This document shows positions 17,167-24,828 of a stretch of 64,000 bases of DNA, piece after piece. Numbering within the stretch: the stretch's first letter is position 1; every line of letters begins with the position of its first letter. The translations under genes were made by a program, and so were the position numbers. The notes under the pieces are model-generated. The model was not told the origin of the DNA, made no database searches, and saw only the letters and a program-made list of their open reading frames with translations. Source of the DNA: Parasulfuritortus sp049322515 (GTDB lineage: Bacteria; Pseudomonadota; Gammaproteobacteria; Burkholderiales; Thiobacillaceae); assembly GCA_049322515.1 (NCBI GenBank), contig JBMOQW010000025.1, positions 62,001-126,000 of the forward strand, written 5' to 3'.

Positions 17167-17193
17167 GGCAAGCCCGCCGGGCAAATCTTGCCG
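17167..17193. promoter_or_regulatory. Candidate enhancer-binding-protein site upstream of flgB
   Basis: GGCAAGCCCGCCGGGCAAAT followed by CTTGCCG aligns with the motif at 12691-12716 with one indel and few substitutions. It shares the GGCAAG half-site and an inverted GGCAA/TTGCC pair. It lies 52 bases from the sigma-54 element. Confidence 0.6.
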
Positions 17194-17197
17194 GGTG

Positions 17198-18823
17198 TCA
17201 GCCGCGCTCCACCCGGTTGCGGCCGGAGGCCTTGGCGCGGTACATGGCGGCGTCGGCGCGCTTGATCAGTTCGGCCTGGCCTTCCCCGGTGCTGAGCTGC
17301 GCCACCCCGGCGCTGAAGGTGATCAACACCTTCTGGTTGTCGTGCAGGAAAAACTGCTTGGTCAGTTCGCGCTGCAAGCGAAGCATGATCTTTTCCGCCT
17401 CGTCGAGGTCGCTGTTCGGCAGCAGCAGGATGAACTCCTCGCCGCCATAGCGGGCCAGGGCGTCGGTCGGCCGCAACAATTGCCGGACCACGCCGGCGAG
17501 ATGAACTAGGGCCTGGTCGCCGGCCTGGTGGCCGAGGCTGTCGTTGAGACGCTTGAAATGGTCGATATCGAGCAGGCCGACCGAGAACGGCGCCACCATG
17601 CGCTCGGCCCGGGCAAGTTCGCGCTTGAACGCTTCTTCCATACCCCGGCGGTTGAGCGCGCCGGTGAGCTGGTCCTCGCGCACCAGGGTGGACACCTCCT
17701 CGAGTTCCCGCTCCAAGGTGTGGATACGCGTCTCGGCTTCCTCGACATGGTTGCGCGCGGCGAGCAATTCCTGATGGTTGCGGCCCATCTCCTGCTCCAT
17801 CTGGGTCATGTCGCTGGTCAGCCCGTCGATCACCTCGCCCAGGGTGGACATGTCCTCGGCCTCGGCAATCCGGGCGGCATAGCCCTTGAACTTGGCGTTG
17901 TAGCTGCCGGTGCTCTCCGACATCTCGCCGACGCGATTGATGAAGGTGGAAATCAGGCGCTTGAGCTTTTCCTTGGCCTCGTTCAGGCTGCCCTTGAGCT
18001 GCTTCTGCTTCTGCACGAGATCCTTGAGTCCTTCCTCGGCCTGGAACAGGGCATGCGGGTTGAGGTCGTCGGCGAGGGTGGCGCGCAGGGTCGCCATCTG
18101 CCCGGATAGCCAGGCATCCTCGGACACCAGTTCGCCCAGGTTGGCAAACAGCAGGCTCAGTAGCCGACGGATCCCGGCCAGGTATTCCTGGTTGTCCTCG
18201 GCCCGCACCAGGATTTCCCGCCAGAGCCGACCCAGGGCCTCGACGTCGGCTTCGGTGACCTGGTGGCGAGCCTTGACCACGGTCTCGGCCAGGCCCGCGC
18301 TCCGGGTCGCCAGGTCGGGCCAAAGGGCCTGACAGCCGCTGGCCAGGGTGGACAGGTAGGCGGCCAGGGCCTGGCCGACCGCGATCGGAATCGCCTTCGT
18401 CCCCCCTTCTGCACCTGCCGTGGCCACGGGCGGGACCGCCGGCGGGGTCGGCGAGGCCTCTGCCGGCTTGGCTGCATCGACCGGCCCTGCCCCCTCCACC
18501 ACGGCGGCGGAACTGCCCGACTCGGCCCAGGAGCGGGCCAGCCCGGCCAACTTGTGGGCAAGCTGCTCAGGGTCGTTGCCGAAGTTGATCAACACCCGGT
18601 CCAGCATGTCGCGCTTCTTGGGCTGGGTCAGGCCGGCCTGGTAGGCCTCCCACTGCGCCAGCAGGGCACGGATCGCCTCCGGCCAAACCGGCTTGCCGGG
18701 CTCGACTCCCTGGACTTCCTGATAGGCCCGGCGGAAATTCTCCGGCGTCGGCGGTTGTTTGCGGGCGGCCAGCCGCTTGATGGCCTCGCGGGCGATGTCG
18801 TTGGGCGCTGCGGAAGGGTCCAT
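17198..18823 (-). CDS. Diguanylate cyclase (GGDEF domain) with long N-terminal sensor/coiled-coil region
   Basis: The protein has 541 residues. The C-terminal GGDEF domain has DQLTGALNRRGMEEAFKREL, DIDHFKRLNDSLGHQAGDQA and the active-site loop RYGGEEF. RPTD lies five residues before it, which matches a product-inhibition I-site RxxD. Residues about 330-380 look like a coiled coil (MEQEMGRNHQELLAARNHVE), and no membrane segment is evident. It should make cyclic di-GMP from two GTP. It lies immediately upstream of the flgB promoter region on the same strand and diverges from flgA, which suggests a link to motility. Confidence 0.92.
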   Translation of the reverse strand: MDPSAAPNDIAREAIKRLAARKQPPTPENFRRAYQEVQGVEPGKPVWPEAIRALLAQWEAYQAGLTQPKKRDMLDRVLINFGNDPEQLAHKLAGLARSWAESGSSAAVVEGAGPVDAAKPAEASPTPPAVPPVATAGAEGGTKAIPIAVGQALAAYLSTLASGCQALWPDLATRSAGLAETVVKARHQVTEADVEALGRLWREILVRAEDNQEYLAGIRRLLSLLFANLGELVSEDAWLSGQMATLRATLADDLNPHALFQAEEGLKDLVQKQKQLKGSLNEAKEKLKRLISTFINRVGEMSESTGSYNAKFKGYAARIAEAEDMSTLGEVIDGLTSDMTQMEQEMGRNHQELLAARNHVEEAETRIHTLERELEEVSTLVREDQLTGALNRRGMEEAFKRELARAERMVAPFSVGLLDIDHFKRLNDSLGHQAGDQALVHLAGVVRQLLRPTDALARYGGEEFILLLPNSDLDEAEKIMLRLQRELTKQFFLHDNQKVLITFSAGVAQLSTGEGQAELIKRADAAMYRAKASGRNRVERG

Positions 18824-18845
18824 GGTCCTGGCTCGGCCGGCACGT

Positions 18846-18861
18846 TAGAATGCCGCGTATG
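18846..18861 (+). promoter_or_regulatory. Candidate -10 element of leaderless flgA
   Basis: TAGAAT at 18846-18851 is followed by seven bases and the ATG at 18859, with no Shine-Dalgarno sequence. The same arrangement occurs at three other genes here. Confidence 0.4.
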
Positions 18862-19569
18862 ATCCTTGCAGTCGCCCCGCGTTGTCTACTATCCGCCTGG
18901 GGACTCGGCCTGGCGGCCGGCCTGGCTTCGGCCAGCCCGGTGGCCGATCACGCAGCCCTGCGCCTGGCCGCTGCCAGCCACGTCGAGACCGTGGCCCAGG
19001 CGGCCTTCCCGGACGCTCAGGTCCAGGTCGAGATCGGCCCCATCGATCCCCGCCTGACCCTCAGTCCCTGCCCCAGTCCGCGCTTCACCTTGCCGGCCGG
19101 AGCCCCGCCCTGGGGGCCCGGCAACCTCTCGGTGGCTTGCCAGACGCCCCAGTCCTGGTCCCTGTTCCTGAGCTACCGGATCAGCCTGCGCGGCCCGGCC
19201 TGGCTGGCCCGGCATCCGCTGCCGACCGGGCATGTCCCGCGCCTCGACGACCTGACCCCGGGTGAAATCGAGTATGTCGGCGACCCCGGGCGTTACCTGC
19301 GCGACCCGACCCGGCTGGCCGGCGCGGCCCTGGCCCGGCCCCTGGCCGAAGGCAGGCCGCTCACCCTGGACGTTCTGCGCGTGCGACCCCTGGTCCGGGC
19401 CGGCCAGAAGATCCGGGTCGTGGTCCAGGGCCCGGCTTTCCAGGTCACCCAGGAGGCGGTCGCCCAGGGCCAGGCCGGGCTGGGTGAACGGGTTCGCCTG
19501 AAAACCCCTTCTGGACGCGTGATCGAAGGCGTGGTCGAGGCGGACGGCAGCGTGCGGGTGAAGCCATGA
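18859..19569 (+). CDS. flgA: Flagellar P-ring assembly chaperone FlgA
   Basis: The protein has about 236 residues with an N-terminal signal-like segment and the C-terminal SAF-like domain: RPLAEGRPLTLDVLRVRPLV, VRAGQKIRVVVQGPAFQVT and GRVIEGVVEADGSVRVKP. FlgA is the periplasmic chaperone for FlgI. An ATG at 18850 is an in-frame alternative start. It is separated by 70 bases from flgM and diverges from the diguanylate cyclase gene. Confidence 0.92.
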   Translation: MILAVAPRCLLSAWGLGLAAGLASASPVADHAALRLAAASHVETVAQAAFPDAQVQVEIGPIDPRLTLSPCPSPRFTLPAGAPPWGPGNLSVACQTPQSWSLFLSYRISLRGPAWLARHPLPTGHVPRLDDLTPGEIEYVGDPGRYLRDPTRLAGAALARPLAEGRPLTLDVLRVRPLVRAGQKIRVVVQGPAFQVTQEAVAQGQAGLGERVRLKTPSGRVIEGVVEADGSVRVKP

Positions 19570-19584
19570 AGGCGGGCCGCCTAT

Positions 19585-19611
19585 TAAATATTGATGCGGG
19601 GTCGCCGATAA
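19585..19611 (+). promoter_or_regulatory. Sigma-28 (FliA) promoter of flgM
   Basis: TAAA at 19585-19588 and GCCGATAA at 19604-19611 are separated by 15 bases, matching the core of the enterobacterial FliA consensus. It lies 28 bases before the GTG start of flgM. Confidence 0.85.
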
Positions 19612-19639
19612 TGCGGTTAATCCCTGCCTGGAGCCGAGC

Positions 19640-19954
19640 GTGAAGATCGACGATTCCCTGAATGGCGTGCCACCGCTGCGCGCGCGTGATCCGCGCAAGG
19701 CCAAGCCTCGCTCCGACGCCGGCAATCCCAGCGCGGTGCCGGCCGACAGCGTCGAACTGACCCCGGCCGCGGCCCAGTTCGGTCGCCTGCGCGACGAACT
19801 CCAGACGCTCGACACCTCATCCTCGGAAAAGGTGGAGGCCGTGCGCCAGGCGATTGCCGAGGGGCGCTACCAGGTCGACGAGGACGCCGTGGCGGAAGCC
19901 CTGGTCCGCGACACCCTGGACCTGCTGCGGCGCCGCGGCGGAGGTCTCCGTTGA
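19640..19954 (+). CDS. flgM: Anti-sigma-28 factor FlgM
   Basis: The protein has 104 residues beginning at a GTG preceded by GGAG. Conserved features are the N-terminal MKIDDS and the C-terminal sigma-binding half: SSEKVEAVRQAIAEGRYQVD then EALVRDTLDLLRR. FlgM holds FliA inactive until hook completion, when it is exported. The consensus FliA promoter upstream gives the usual feedback loop. It overlaps flgN (ATGA-type junction). Confidence 0.93.
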   Translation: MKIDDSLNGVPPLRARDPRKAKPRSDAGNPSAVPADSVELTPAAAQFGRLRDELQTLDTSSSEKVEAVRQAIAEGRYQVDEDAVAEALVRDTLDLLRRRGGGLR

Positions 19955-20403
19955 CGCCGCTCGAAGCCGCGCTCGCCGAGCTGCATCGGGCGATGCGCGA
20001 GTTCCACGCCCTGCTCGAACGTGAAGCCGCCGTCCTGCAAGCCGGCCAGACCGAGGCCCTGGCCCTGATCGTGGCGGAAAAATCACACTGGTCGGAAACC
20101 GCCAACACCGCCTGGAACCGCCTGATGGTGGCGAGCGGCATCGATCCCCGGCGCGGGGAGTCGCTCGACGCCGTCCTCTCCGCGCAACCGGCCTTGCGCG
20201 ACACATGGCTCGACGTGCGCCGTCTCGCAGAGCATGCCGACAAGCTCAACCACGGCAACAACCTGCTGATCGAAGCCCAGATGGAACGCACCCGACAGGC
20301 ACTCCAGGTGCTGCAAAGCGCCGCTCACCGCGGTACGCTCTATGATGCCTCCGGACGCATCGTCGACGGCTTCAAGTCAGGACACACCCTGGACAAGGTC
20401 TGA
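19951..20403 (+). CDS. flgN: Flagellar export chaperone FlgN
   Basis: The protein has 150 residues and is mainly helical, starting MTPLEAALAELHRAMREFHA. The region ERTRQALQVLQSAAHRGTLY, then DASGRIVDGFKSGHTLDKV, resembles the C-terminus of FlgN proteins. FlgN escorts FlgK and FlgL to the export gate. Family similarity is weak on sequence alone; the position after flgM supports the call. Confidence 0.88.
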   Translation: MTPLEAALAELHRAMREFHALLEREAAVLQAGQTEALALIVAEKSHWSETANTAWNRLMVASGIDPRRGESLDAVLSAQPALRDTWLDVRRLAEHADKLNHGNNLLIEAQMERTRQALQVLQSAAHRGTLYDASGRIVDGFKSGHTLDKV

Positions 20404-20423
20404 ATTTCACCAAGGAATCCGAG

Positions 20424-20633
20424 ATGACTGAAATCACCCTCAAGGTCGGCGGCATGAGCTGCCAGGGCTGCGTCGCCAGCGTCAAGAAACTGCTCGGGGC
20501 CGAGACCGGGGTGGCCCACGCCGAGGTCGACCTCGGCCAAGGCGAAGCGCGGGTCCGCTTCGATCCGGCGGTGACCGACGCCAGCCGCTTGGTGGCGATC
20601 CTGACCGACGCCGGCTACCCCAGCCACCTTTGA
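20424..20633 (+). CDS. Heavy-metal-associated (CopZ-like) domain protein
   Basis: The protein has 69 residues and is a single HMA fold. The metal-binding loop GMSCQGC starts at residue 10, followed by VASVKKLLGAETGVAHAEVD. A protein of this size is usually a cytosolic copper chaperone. No copper ATPase or copper-responsive regulator gene is adjacent, so the metal is not certain. It is preceded by AAGGAAT and sits 20 bases after flgN. Confidence 0.88.
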   Translation: MTEITLKVGGMSCQGCVASVKKLLGAETGVAHAEVDLGQGEARVRFDPAVTDASRLVAILTDAGYPSHL

Positions 20634-20747
20634 TGCATCGTTCGCTTGAACACCGGCCCCCTGCCGCGCGACTGGACCGCGTGCCGGGATAGGGTCCGGG
20701 GGCTGTTCAGGGCCAGCCCATGCCGGCCCAACGGTGCGCCGTAAGCG

Positions 20748-21431
20748 CTACCAGGCCAGGGTCTTGCCCGATTCCTTGGCGATTTTCTCCAGAGTGGCCC
20801 GATGCGCTTCCAGTTCTGCCTCGCTGGCCCGCGCGACCCGGAGCCGGACCTCGCCGCCGCCGGTCCGCGCCTTGGGCGGCGGGGTCAGCACGGTCTCGAT
20901 GGCCAGGCTGTCCTGGCCGCGGGTCATCGCCAAATACACCTCGGCCAGCAATTGGGCGTCGAGCAACGCGCCGTGGTAGGCGCGCCCGGAGTTGTCGACC
21001 GCGTAGCGCTTGCACAAGGCATCGAGGTTGTTTTTCTGGCCCGGATGCATGTCCTTGGCCAGCTTCAAGGTATCCAGCACCCCCGCGCAATGCCGGCCGA
21101 GGAGGTCGTCGGCCTCGATCCGGCGCAGTTCGGCGTTCAGGAAACCCACGTCGAACGGCGCGTTGTGGATCACCAGTTCGGCATCGGCAATGAAGTCCAG
21201 GAACTCGGCCCGGACATCGGGAAAGCGCGGTTTGTCGGCCAGGAAATCGTTGGTGATGCCGTGCACCTCGATGGCGCCGGCATCGATCTCGCGATCCGGG
21301 TTGAGGTAGATGTGGAAGGTGCGGCCGGTCAACCGGCGATCGACCAGTTCGACGGCGCCGATCTCGATCACTCGGTGCCCGAGCTCCGGGTTGAGGCCGG
21401 TCGTTTCCGTGTCGAGCACGATCCTACGCAT
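20748..21431 (-). CDS. dnaQ: DNA polymerase III epsilon subunit (proofreading exonuclease)
   Basis: The protein has 227 residues. Exo I is VLDTETTGLNPE with the catalytic DTE, Exo II is HNAPFDVGFLNAEL and Exo III is YHGALLDAQLLAEVYLAM. The C-terminal tail is short and ends EKIAKESGKTLAW. It proofreads during replication. The start at 21431 overlaps the end of rnhA by 8 bases, and the rnhA-dnaQ pair is conserved in many proteobacteria. Confidence 0.96.
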   Translation of the reverse strand: MRRIVLDTETTGLNPELGHRVIEIGAVELVDRRLTGRTFHIYLNPDREIDAGAIEVHGITNDFLADKPRFPDVRAEFLDFIADAELVIHNAPFDVGFLNAELRRIEADDLLGRHCAGVLDTLKLAKDMHPGQKNNLDALCKRYAVDNSGRAYHGALLDAQLLAEVYLAMTRGQDSLAIETVLTPPPKARTGGGEVRLRVARASEAELEAHRATLEKIAKESGKTLAW

Positions 21432-21891
21432 GGCCACCCCCCCGACGGGCCTGGTCGACGCCGGCGTTGGCCAGGGCATCGGCACGCTCGTTGCCGGGAT
21501 GTCCGGCATGCCCCTTGACCCAGCGCCACTCGACCTGATGCTCGGCGGCCAGGCGATCCAGCCGCTCCCACAGGTCCCGGTTCTTGACCGCCTGGCCGGT
21601 ACTGGTCTTCCAGCCCTTGCGTTTCCAGCCCGGCAGCCATTCCTGGATGCCTTTCTGAACATATTGGGAGTCGGTGTGCACGCGCACCCGGCTGGCACGC
21701 TTCAGCTGACCCAGGCCCTCGATCACGGCGGTCAGTTCCATCCGGTTGTTGGTGGTTTCGGGCGCACCGCCACAGAGTTCCTTTTCCCGGTCGCCGAAGC
21801 GCAACAGCACACCCCAGCCGCCGGGGCCGGGATTACCCTTGCAGGCGCCGTCGGTAAACAACTCCACGATTCTCTCGTCGTTCTCGGTCAT
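21424..21891 (-). CDS. rnhA: Ribonuclease HI
   Basis: The protein has 155 residues, the usual size. Catalytic positions are visible in LFTDGACKGNPGPGGWG, TTNNRMELTAVIEGL, HTDSQYVQKGI and GNERADALAN. It degrades RNA in RNA-DNA hybrids. It lies between yafS and dnaQ on the same strand, 6 bases after yafS. Confidence 0.97.
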   Translation of the reverse strand: MTENDERIVELFTDGACKGNPGPGGWGVLLRFGDREKELCGGAPETTNNRMELTAVIEGLGQLKRASRVRVHTDSQYVQKGIQEWLPGWKRKGWKTSTGQAVKNRDLWERLDRLAAEHQVEWRWVKGHAGHPGNERADALANAGVDQARRGGGHA

Positions 21892-21897
21892 GGCTCT

Positions 21898-22596
21898 TCA
21901 ATGATGGATAACGCGGCTGCTCGGTCGCGCCAGCGCCGACTTGACCCGCCAGGGATCATCCCAGCGCGGCGCGATCACCCGCATGCCGCGCACGCGCTTG
22001 ACCGCGTGCAGTAGATAAACGCCGCCGCCCAGCGCCCACCAGCGATCACCCGCCGCTTCCATGAAACGGAAACGACGCAGCCAGGCTTCCCGATCCACGG
22101 GCGGGGCGTAGCAGACCATGCGCCCGGACAGCAGCTCGAACCCGAGCAGGGACAACCAGTCCTTGATCCGCTTCAGGTGCACGAAGCGGCCGTTCCAGGG
22201 ATAGTCGTGACCCTGGCCGACCAGCCGTTTCAGGCCCCACAGGCTGAGCGGATTGAACCCTGCCAGCAGGAGCCGGCCTTCCGGTCGCAGCACCCGTTCC
22301 ACCTCGCGCAGCAACTGGTGCGGCTCGGGTGAGAATTCGATGACGTGCGGCAGGGCAATGAGGTCGATGCACTGGTCGGCGATCGGCAACCATTCCGGCC
22401 GCGCCCGCATCGCGCCATCCGCGACCGAGGCGGCAAAGCGGAACGGCATCCGGTTGGCGCGCAGGAAATCGACATGACACTGGCCCAACTGCAAGGCATA
22501 GAAGCCAAAAATATCGGCACTCGTGATATCGAACCAGGCTTGCTCACGCGCCAGCACGTAGCGGCCGACATCCGATTCGAACCAGTTATCCGTCAT
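21898..22596 (-). CDS. yafS: YafS-like SAM-dependent methyltransferase
   Basis: The protein has 232 residues starting MTDNWFESDVGRYVLAREQA. Methyltransferase-type elements are SADIFGFYALQLGQCHVDFL in the motif I region, with few glycines, then IDLIALPHVIEFSPEPHQLL and VERVLRPEGRLLLAGFNPLS. Its place between gloB and rnhA matches E. coli yafS. The substrate is unknown. GGAG lies close before the start at 22596. Confidence 0.82.
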   Translation of the reverse strand: MTDNWFESDVGRYVLAREQAWFDITSADIFGFYALQLGQCHVDFLRANRMPFRFAASVADGAMRARPEWLPIADQCIDLIALPHVIEFSPEPHQLLREVERVLRPEGRLLLAGFNPLSLWGLKRLVGQGHDYPWNGRFVHLKRIKDWLSLLGFELLSGRMVCYAPPVDREAWLRRFRFMEAAGDRWWALGGGVYLLHAVKRVRGMRVIAPRWDDPWRVKSALARPSSRVIHH

Positions 22597-22609
22597 CTCC
22601 ACGACTCTG

Positions 22610-22626
22610 TAGAATGGCCAACCATG
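22610..22626 (+). promoter_or_regulatory. Candidate -10 element of leaderless gloB
   Basis: TAGAAT at 22610-22615 lies eight bases before the ATG at 22624. A possible -35, TTATCC at 22586-22591, is 18 bases away. No ribosome-binding site is visible. Confidence 0.4.
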
Positions 22627-23397
22627 CACCGGCTCCAACCGATCCCTGTCCTGGACGACAACTATGTCTGGGCCCTCCACGATCAGGATGACGCGCTCCT
22701 GGTCGACCCGGGTGACGCGGGGCCTATTCTAGCCTGGCTGGCTGCCGGGCGCATCCGGCCCGCCGCCCTGCTCCTCACCCACCGCCACGGCGACCATGTC
22801 GGTGGTGTGCCGGCCCTGCGCGCGGCTTGGCCCGGCCTGCCCGTGTACGGCCCGGCCGGCCTGCCTGGGGTCAACCACCCGATCGGAGACGGTGACCGGG
22901 TCGTCCTGTCCCGCCCTGGCGCCACGTTCACGGTGCTGTCAGTGCCGGGACATACCCGGGAGCATGTTGCCTACTTTGGCGAGGGACTCCTGTTCTGCGG
23001 CGACACCCTGTTCGCCAGCGGCTGCGGACGCGCCTTCGACGGCCGCCCGGACCAGTTGCACGACAGCCTGGTCCGGCTCGCCGCACTGCCTTCGGAGACC
23101 CGGGTCTGCTGTGCCCATGAATACACCCTGGACAATCTCCGCTTCGCCCGGCATCTGGAACCCGAACATCCGGAACTGACCGACTGGCAGGCCCGCTGCG
23201 AGGCCCAGCGCGCCATCGGCCAGCCGACCCTGCCGACCACCCTGGCCGAGGAGCGACGCCGCAACCCTTTCCTTCGCTGCGACGAGCCGGCCCTGGTCGA
23301 GCGGCTCGCGGCCCTGGCCGGCACCGGTCCCTATCCCGGCAGCCAGGCCGCCTGGATCGCCATGCGCGCTTACAAGGACCGCTTCGACGCCATGTAA
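22624..23397 (+). CDS. gloB: Hydroxyacylglutathione hydrolase (glyoxalase II)
   Basis: The protein has 257 residues. The metallo-beta-lactamase metal motif THRHGDHVGG lies near residue 58. It is followed by VPGHTREHVAYFG, LFCGDTLFASGCGR and CCAHEYTLDNLRFA, all typical of glyoxalase II. It hydrolyses S-lactoylglutathione to lactate and glutathione. It diverges from yafS and is followed by mltD, as in enterobacteria. Confidence 0.96.
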   Translation: MHRLQPIPVLDDNYVWALHDQDDALLVDPGDAGPILAWLAAGRIRPAALLLTHRHGDHVGGVPALRAAWPGLPVYGPAGLPGVNHPIGDGDRVVLSRPGATFTVLSVPGHTREHVAYFGEGLLFCGDTLFASGCGRAFDGRPDQLHDSLVRLAALPSETRVCCAHEYTLDNLRFARHLEPEHPELTDWQARCEAQRAIGQPTLPTTLAEERRRNPFLRCDEPALVERLAALAGTGPYPGSQAAWIAMRAYKDRFDAM

Positions 23398-23417
23398 CCA
23401 TATGTTTTTCAATGGTT

Positions 23418-23445
23418 TTGAGGCGCGGCGACTTTTTGCTAGAAT
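23418..23445 (+). promoter_or_regulatory. Candidate sigma-70 promoter of mltD
   Basis: TTGAGG (23418-23423) and TAGAAT (23440-23445) are separated by 16 bases, about 50 bases before the TTG start at 23497. Confidence 0.45.
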
Positions 23446-23496
23446 GGCCCCCGTTACCACGCTGGAAACGGGTTCCGGCCCACCTCCGCCGCCTCC

Positions 23497-24816
23497 TTGA
23501 TCGATTATCGCCTCGCCTGTCTGCTCGCTGCCTTGTGCCTGACCCCCTTCCCGGTCCAGGCCACGTCCACTCCACCCGAAGCCTCGTCGGTCACCGAATC
23601 GGCGACGACCGAGGTCATTGCTGAAGCCGCGCCCGACCCGGTCCCAGTGATCGATCTCTGGACACGCCTGCGCGACAACATGCGCCTGGGCGACCTGGAC
23701 AGCCCCCTGGTGGCCAGCCAGGAAGCCTGGTTCATCGACCGCCCGGCCTATCTGGACACCGCTTTCAAGCGTGCCCGCCTCTACCTGTTCCATATCGTCG
23801 AGGCGGTCGAGGCACGCGGCCTGCCGGGCGAACTGGCCCTGCTGCCGGTGGTCGAGTCGGCCTTCAACCCGCGCGCCCAGTCGCCCGCCAACGCCTCCGG
23901 CATCTGGCAATTCATTCCCTCCACCGGCAAGGTGTTCGGCCTCAAGCAGAACGGCTGGTACGACGGCCGGCGCGACGTCGTTGCCGCCACTGACGCCGCG
24001 CTCGATTACCTGGAACGCCTGCATGGCATGTTTGGCGACTGGCCGCTGGCCCTGGCGGCCTACAACTGTGGCGAGGGCTGCGTCTCGCGCGCCATCGCCC
24101 GCAACAAGGCGCGCGGCTTGCCCACCGACTACCGGAGCCTCGACCTGCCGCCGGAAACCCGCCAGTACGTGCCCAAGCTGATGGCCGTGCGCAACCTGGT
24201 GCGCGACCCGGAACGGTATGGGGTCAACCTGATCGCCATGCCCAACCAACCCTACTTCCAGCAGGTCAACCTGCCCTACCCGATCGAGGCCAAGGCCGCG
24301 GCCCGCCTGGCCGGCATGGAAATGGAAGCACTGCTGGCCCTGAATCCCGGCTTCCGGCGCCATGTCATCCACGCCGAATCCCAGGACAGGCTGCTCCTGC
24401 CCTTGGACAAGCTCGACACCTTCCAGGCCCGCTTCGCCGCCGAGGAAAGCCAGCGCCTGCGCTTGCGCAGTTACCCGGCCAAGAAGGGCGAGCTGCTGAC
24501 CCGGATCGCCGACCGCTTCGATGTCACCGTGCAATGGCTCAAGGACCACAACCCACTCGAAGTGAAGCGCGGCAAGCTGGCGCAATCGCAGACCCTGCTG
24601 CTGCCACCCAACCGGAGCACGCTGACGGCCCAAGCCAGGCCGGCCACCAAGCCGGTCGCCCGGGCCGCCCCCCGCACCCACACGGTCCGCAAGGGCGACA
24701 CCCTGTTCGCCCTGGCCAAGCGCTACCAGGTCAGTGTCGCCGACCTCCGCGAGCGCAACGGCCCGCTCAAGATCCTGCGCCCCGGCGACACCCTGCACAT
24801 CCCCAGCGACGGCTGA
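23497..24816 (+). CDS. mltD: Membrane-bound lytic transglycosylase D with two LysM domains
   Basis: The protein has 439 residues from a TTG start that gives a clean signal peptide (MIDYRLACLLAALCLTPFPV). The transglycosylase domain contains LLPVVESAFNPRAQSP with the catalytic Glu, SGIWQFIPSTGK and LALAAYNCGEG. Two LysM repeats follow near residues 330-375 and 385-437. It cleaves peptidoglycan glycan strands. No lipobox is obvious, unlike E. coli MltD. It ends 12 bases from the convergent ABC ATPase gene. Confidence 0.93.
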   Translation: MIDYRLACLLAALCLTPFPVQATSTPPEASSVTESATTEVIAEAAPDPVPVIDLWTRLRDNMRLGDLDSPLVASQEAWFIDRPAYLDTAFKRARLYLFHIVEAVEARGLPGELALLPVVESAFNPRAQSPANASGIWQFIPSTGKVFGLKQNGWYDGRRDVVAATDAALDYLERLHGMFGDWPLALAAYNCGEGCVSRAIARNKARGLPTDYRSLDLPPETRQYVPKLMAVRNLVRDPERYGVNLIAMPNQPYFQQVNLPYPIEAKAAARLAGMEMEALLALNPGFRRHVIHAESQDRLLLPLDKLDTFQARFAAEESQRLRLRSYPAKKGELLTRIADRFDVTVQWLKDHNPLEVKRGKLAQSQTLLLPPNRSTLTAQARPATKPVARAAPRTHTVRKGDTLFALAKRYQVSVADLRERNGPLKILRPGDTLHIPSDG

Positions 24817-24828
24817 TCCTGCGCCGGC

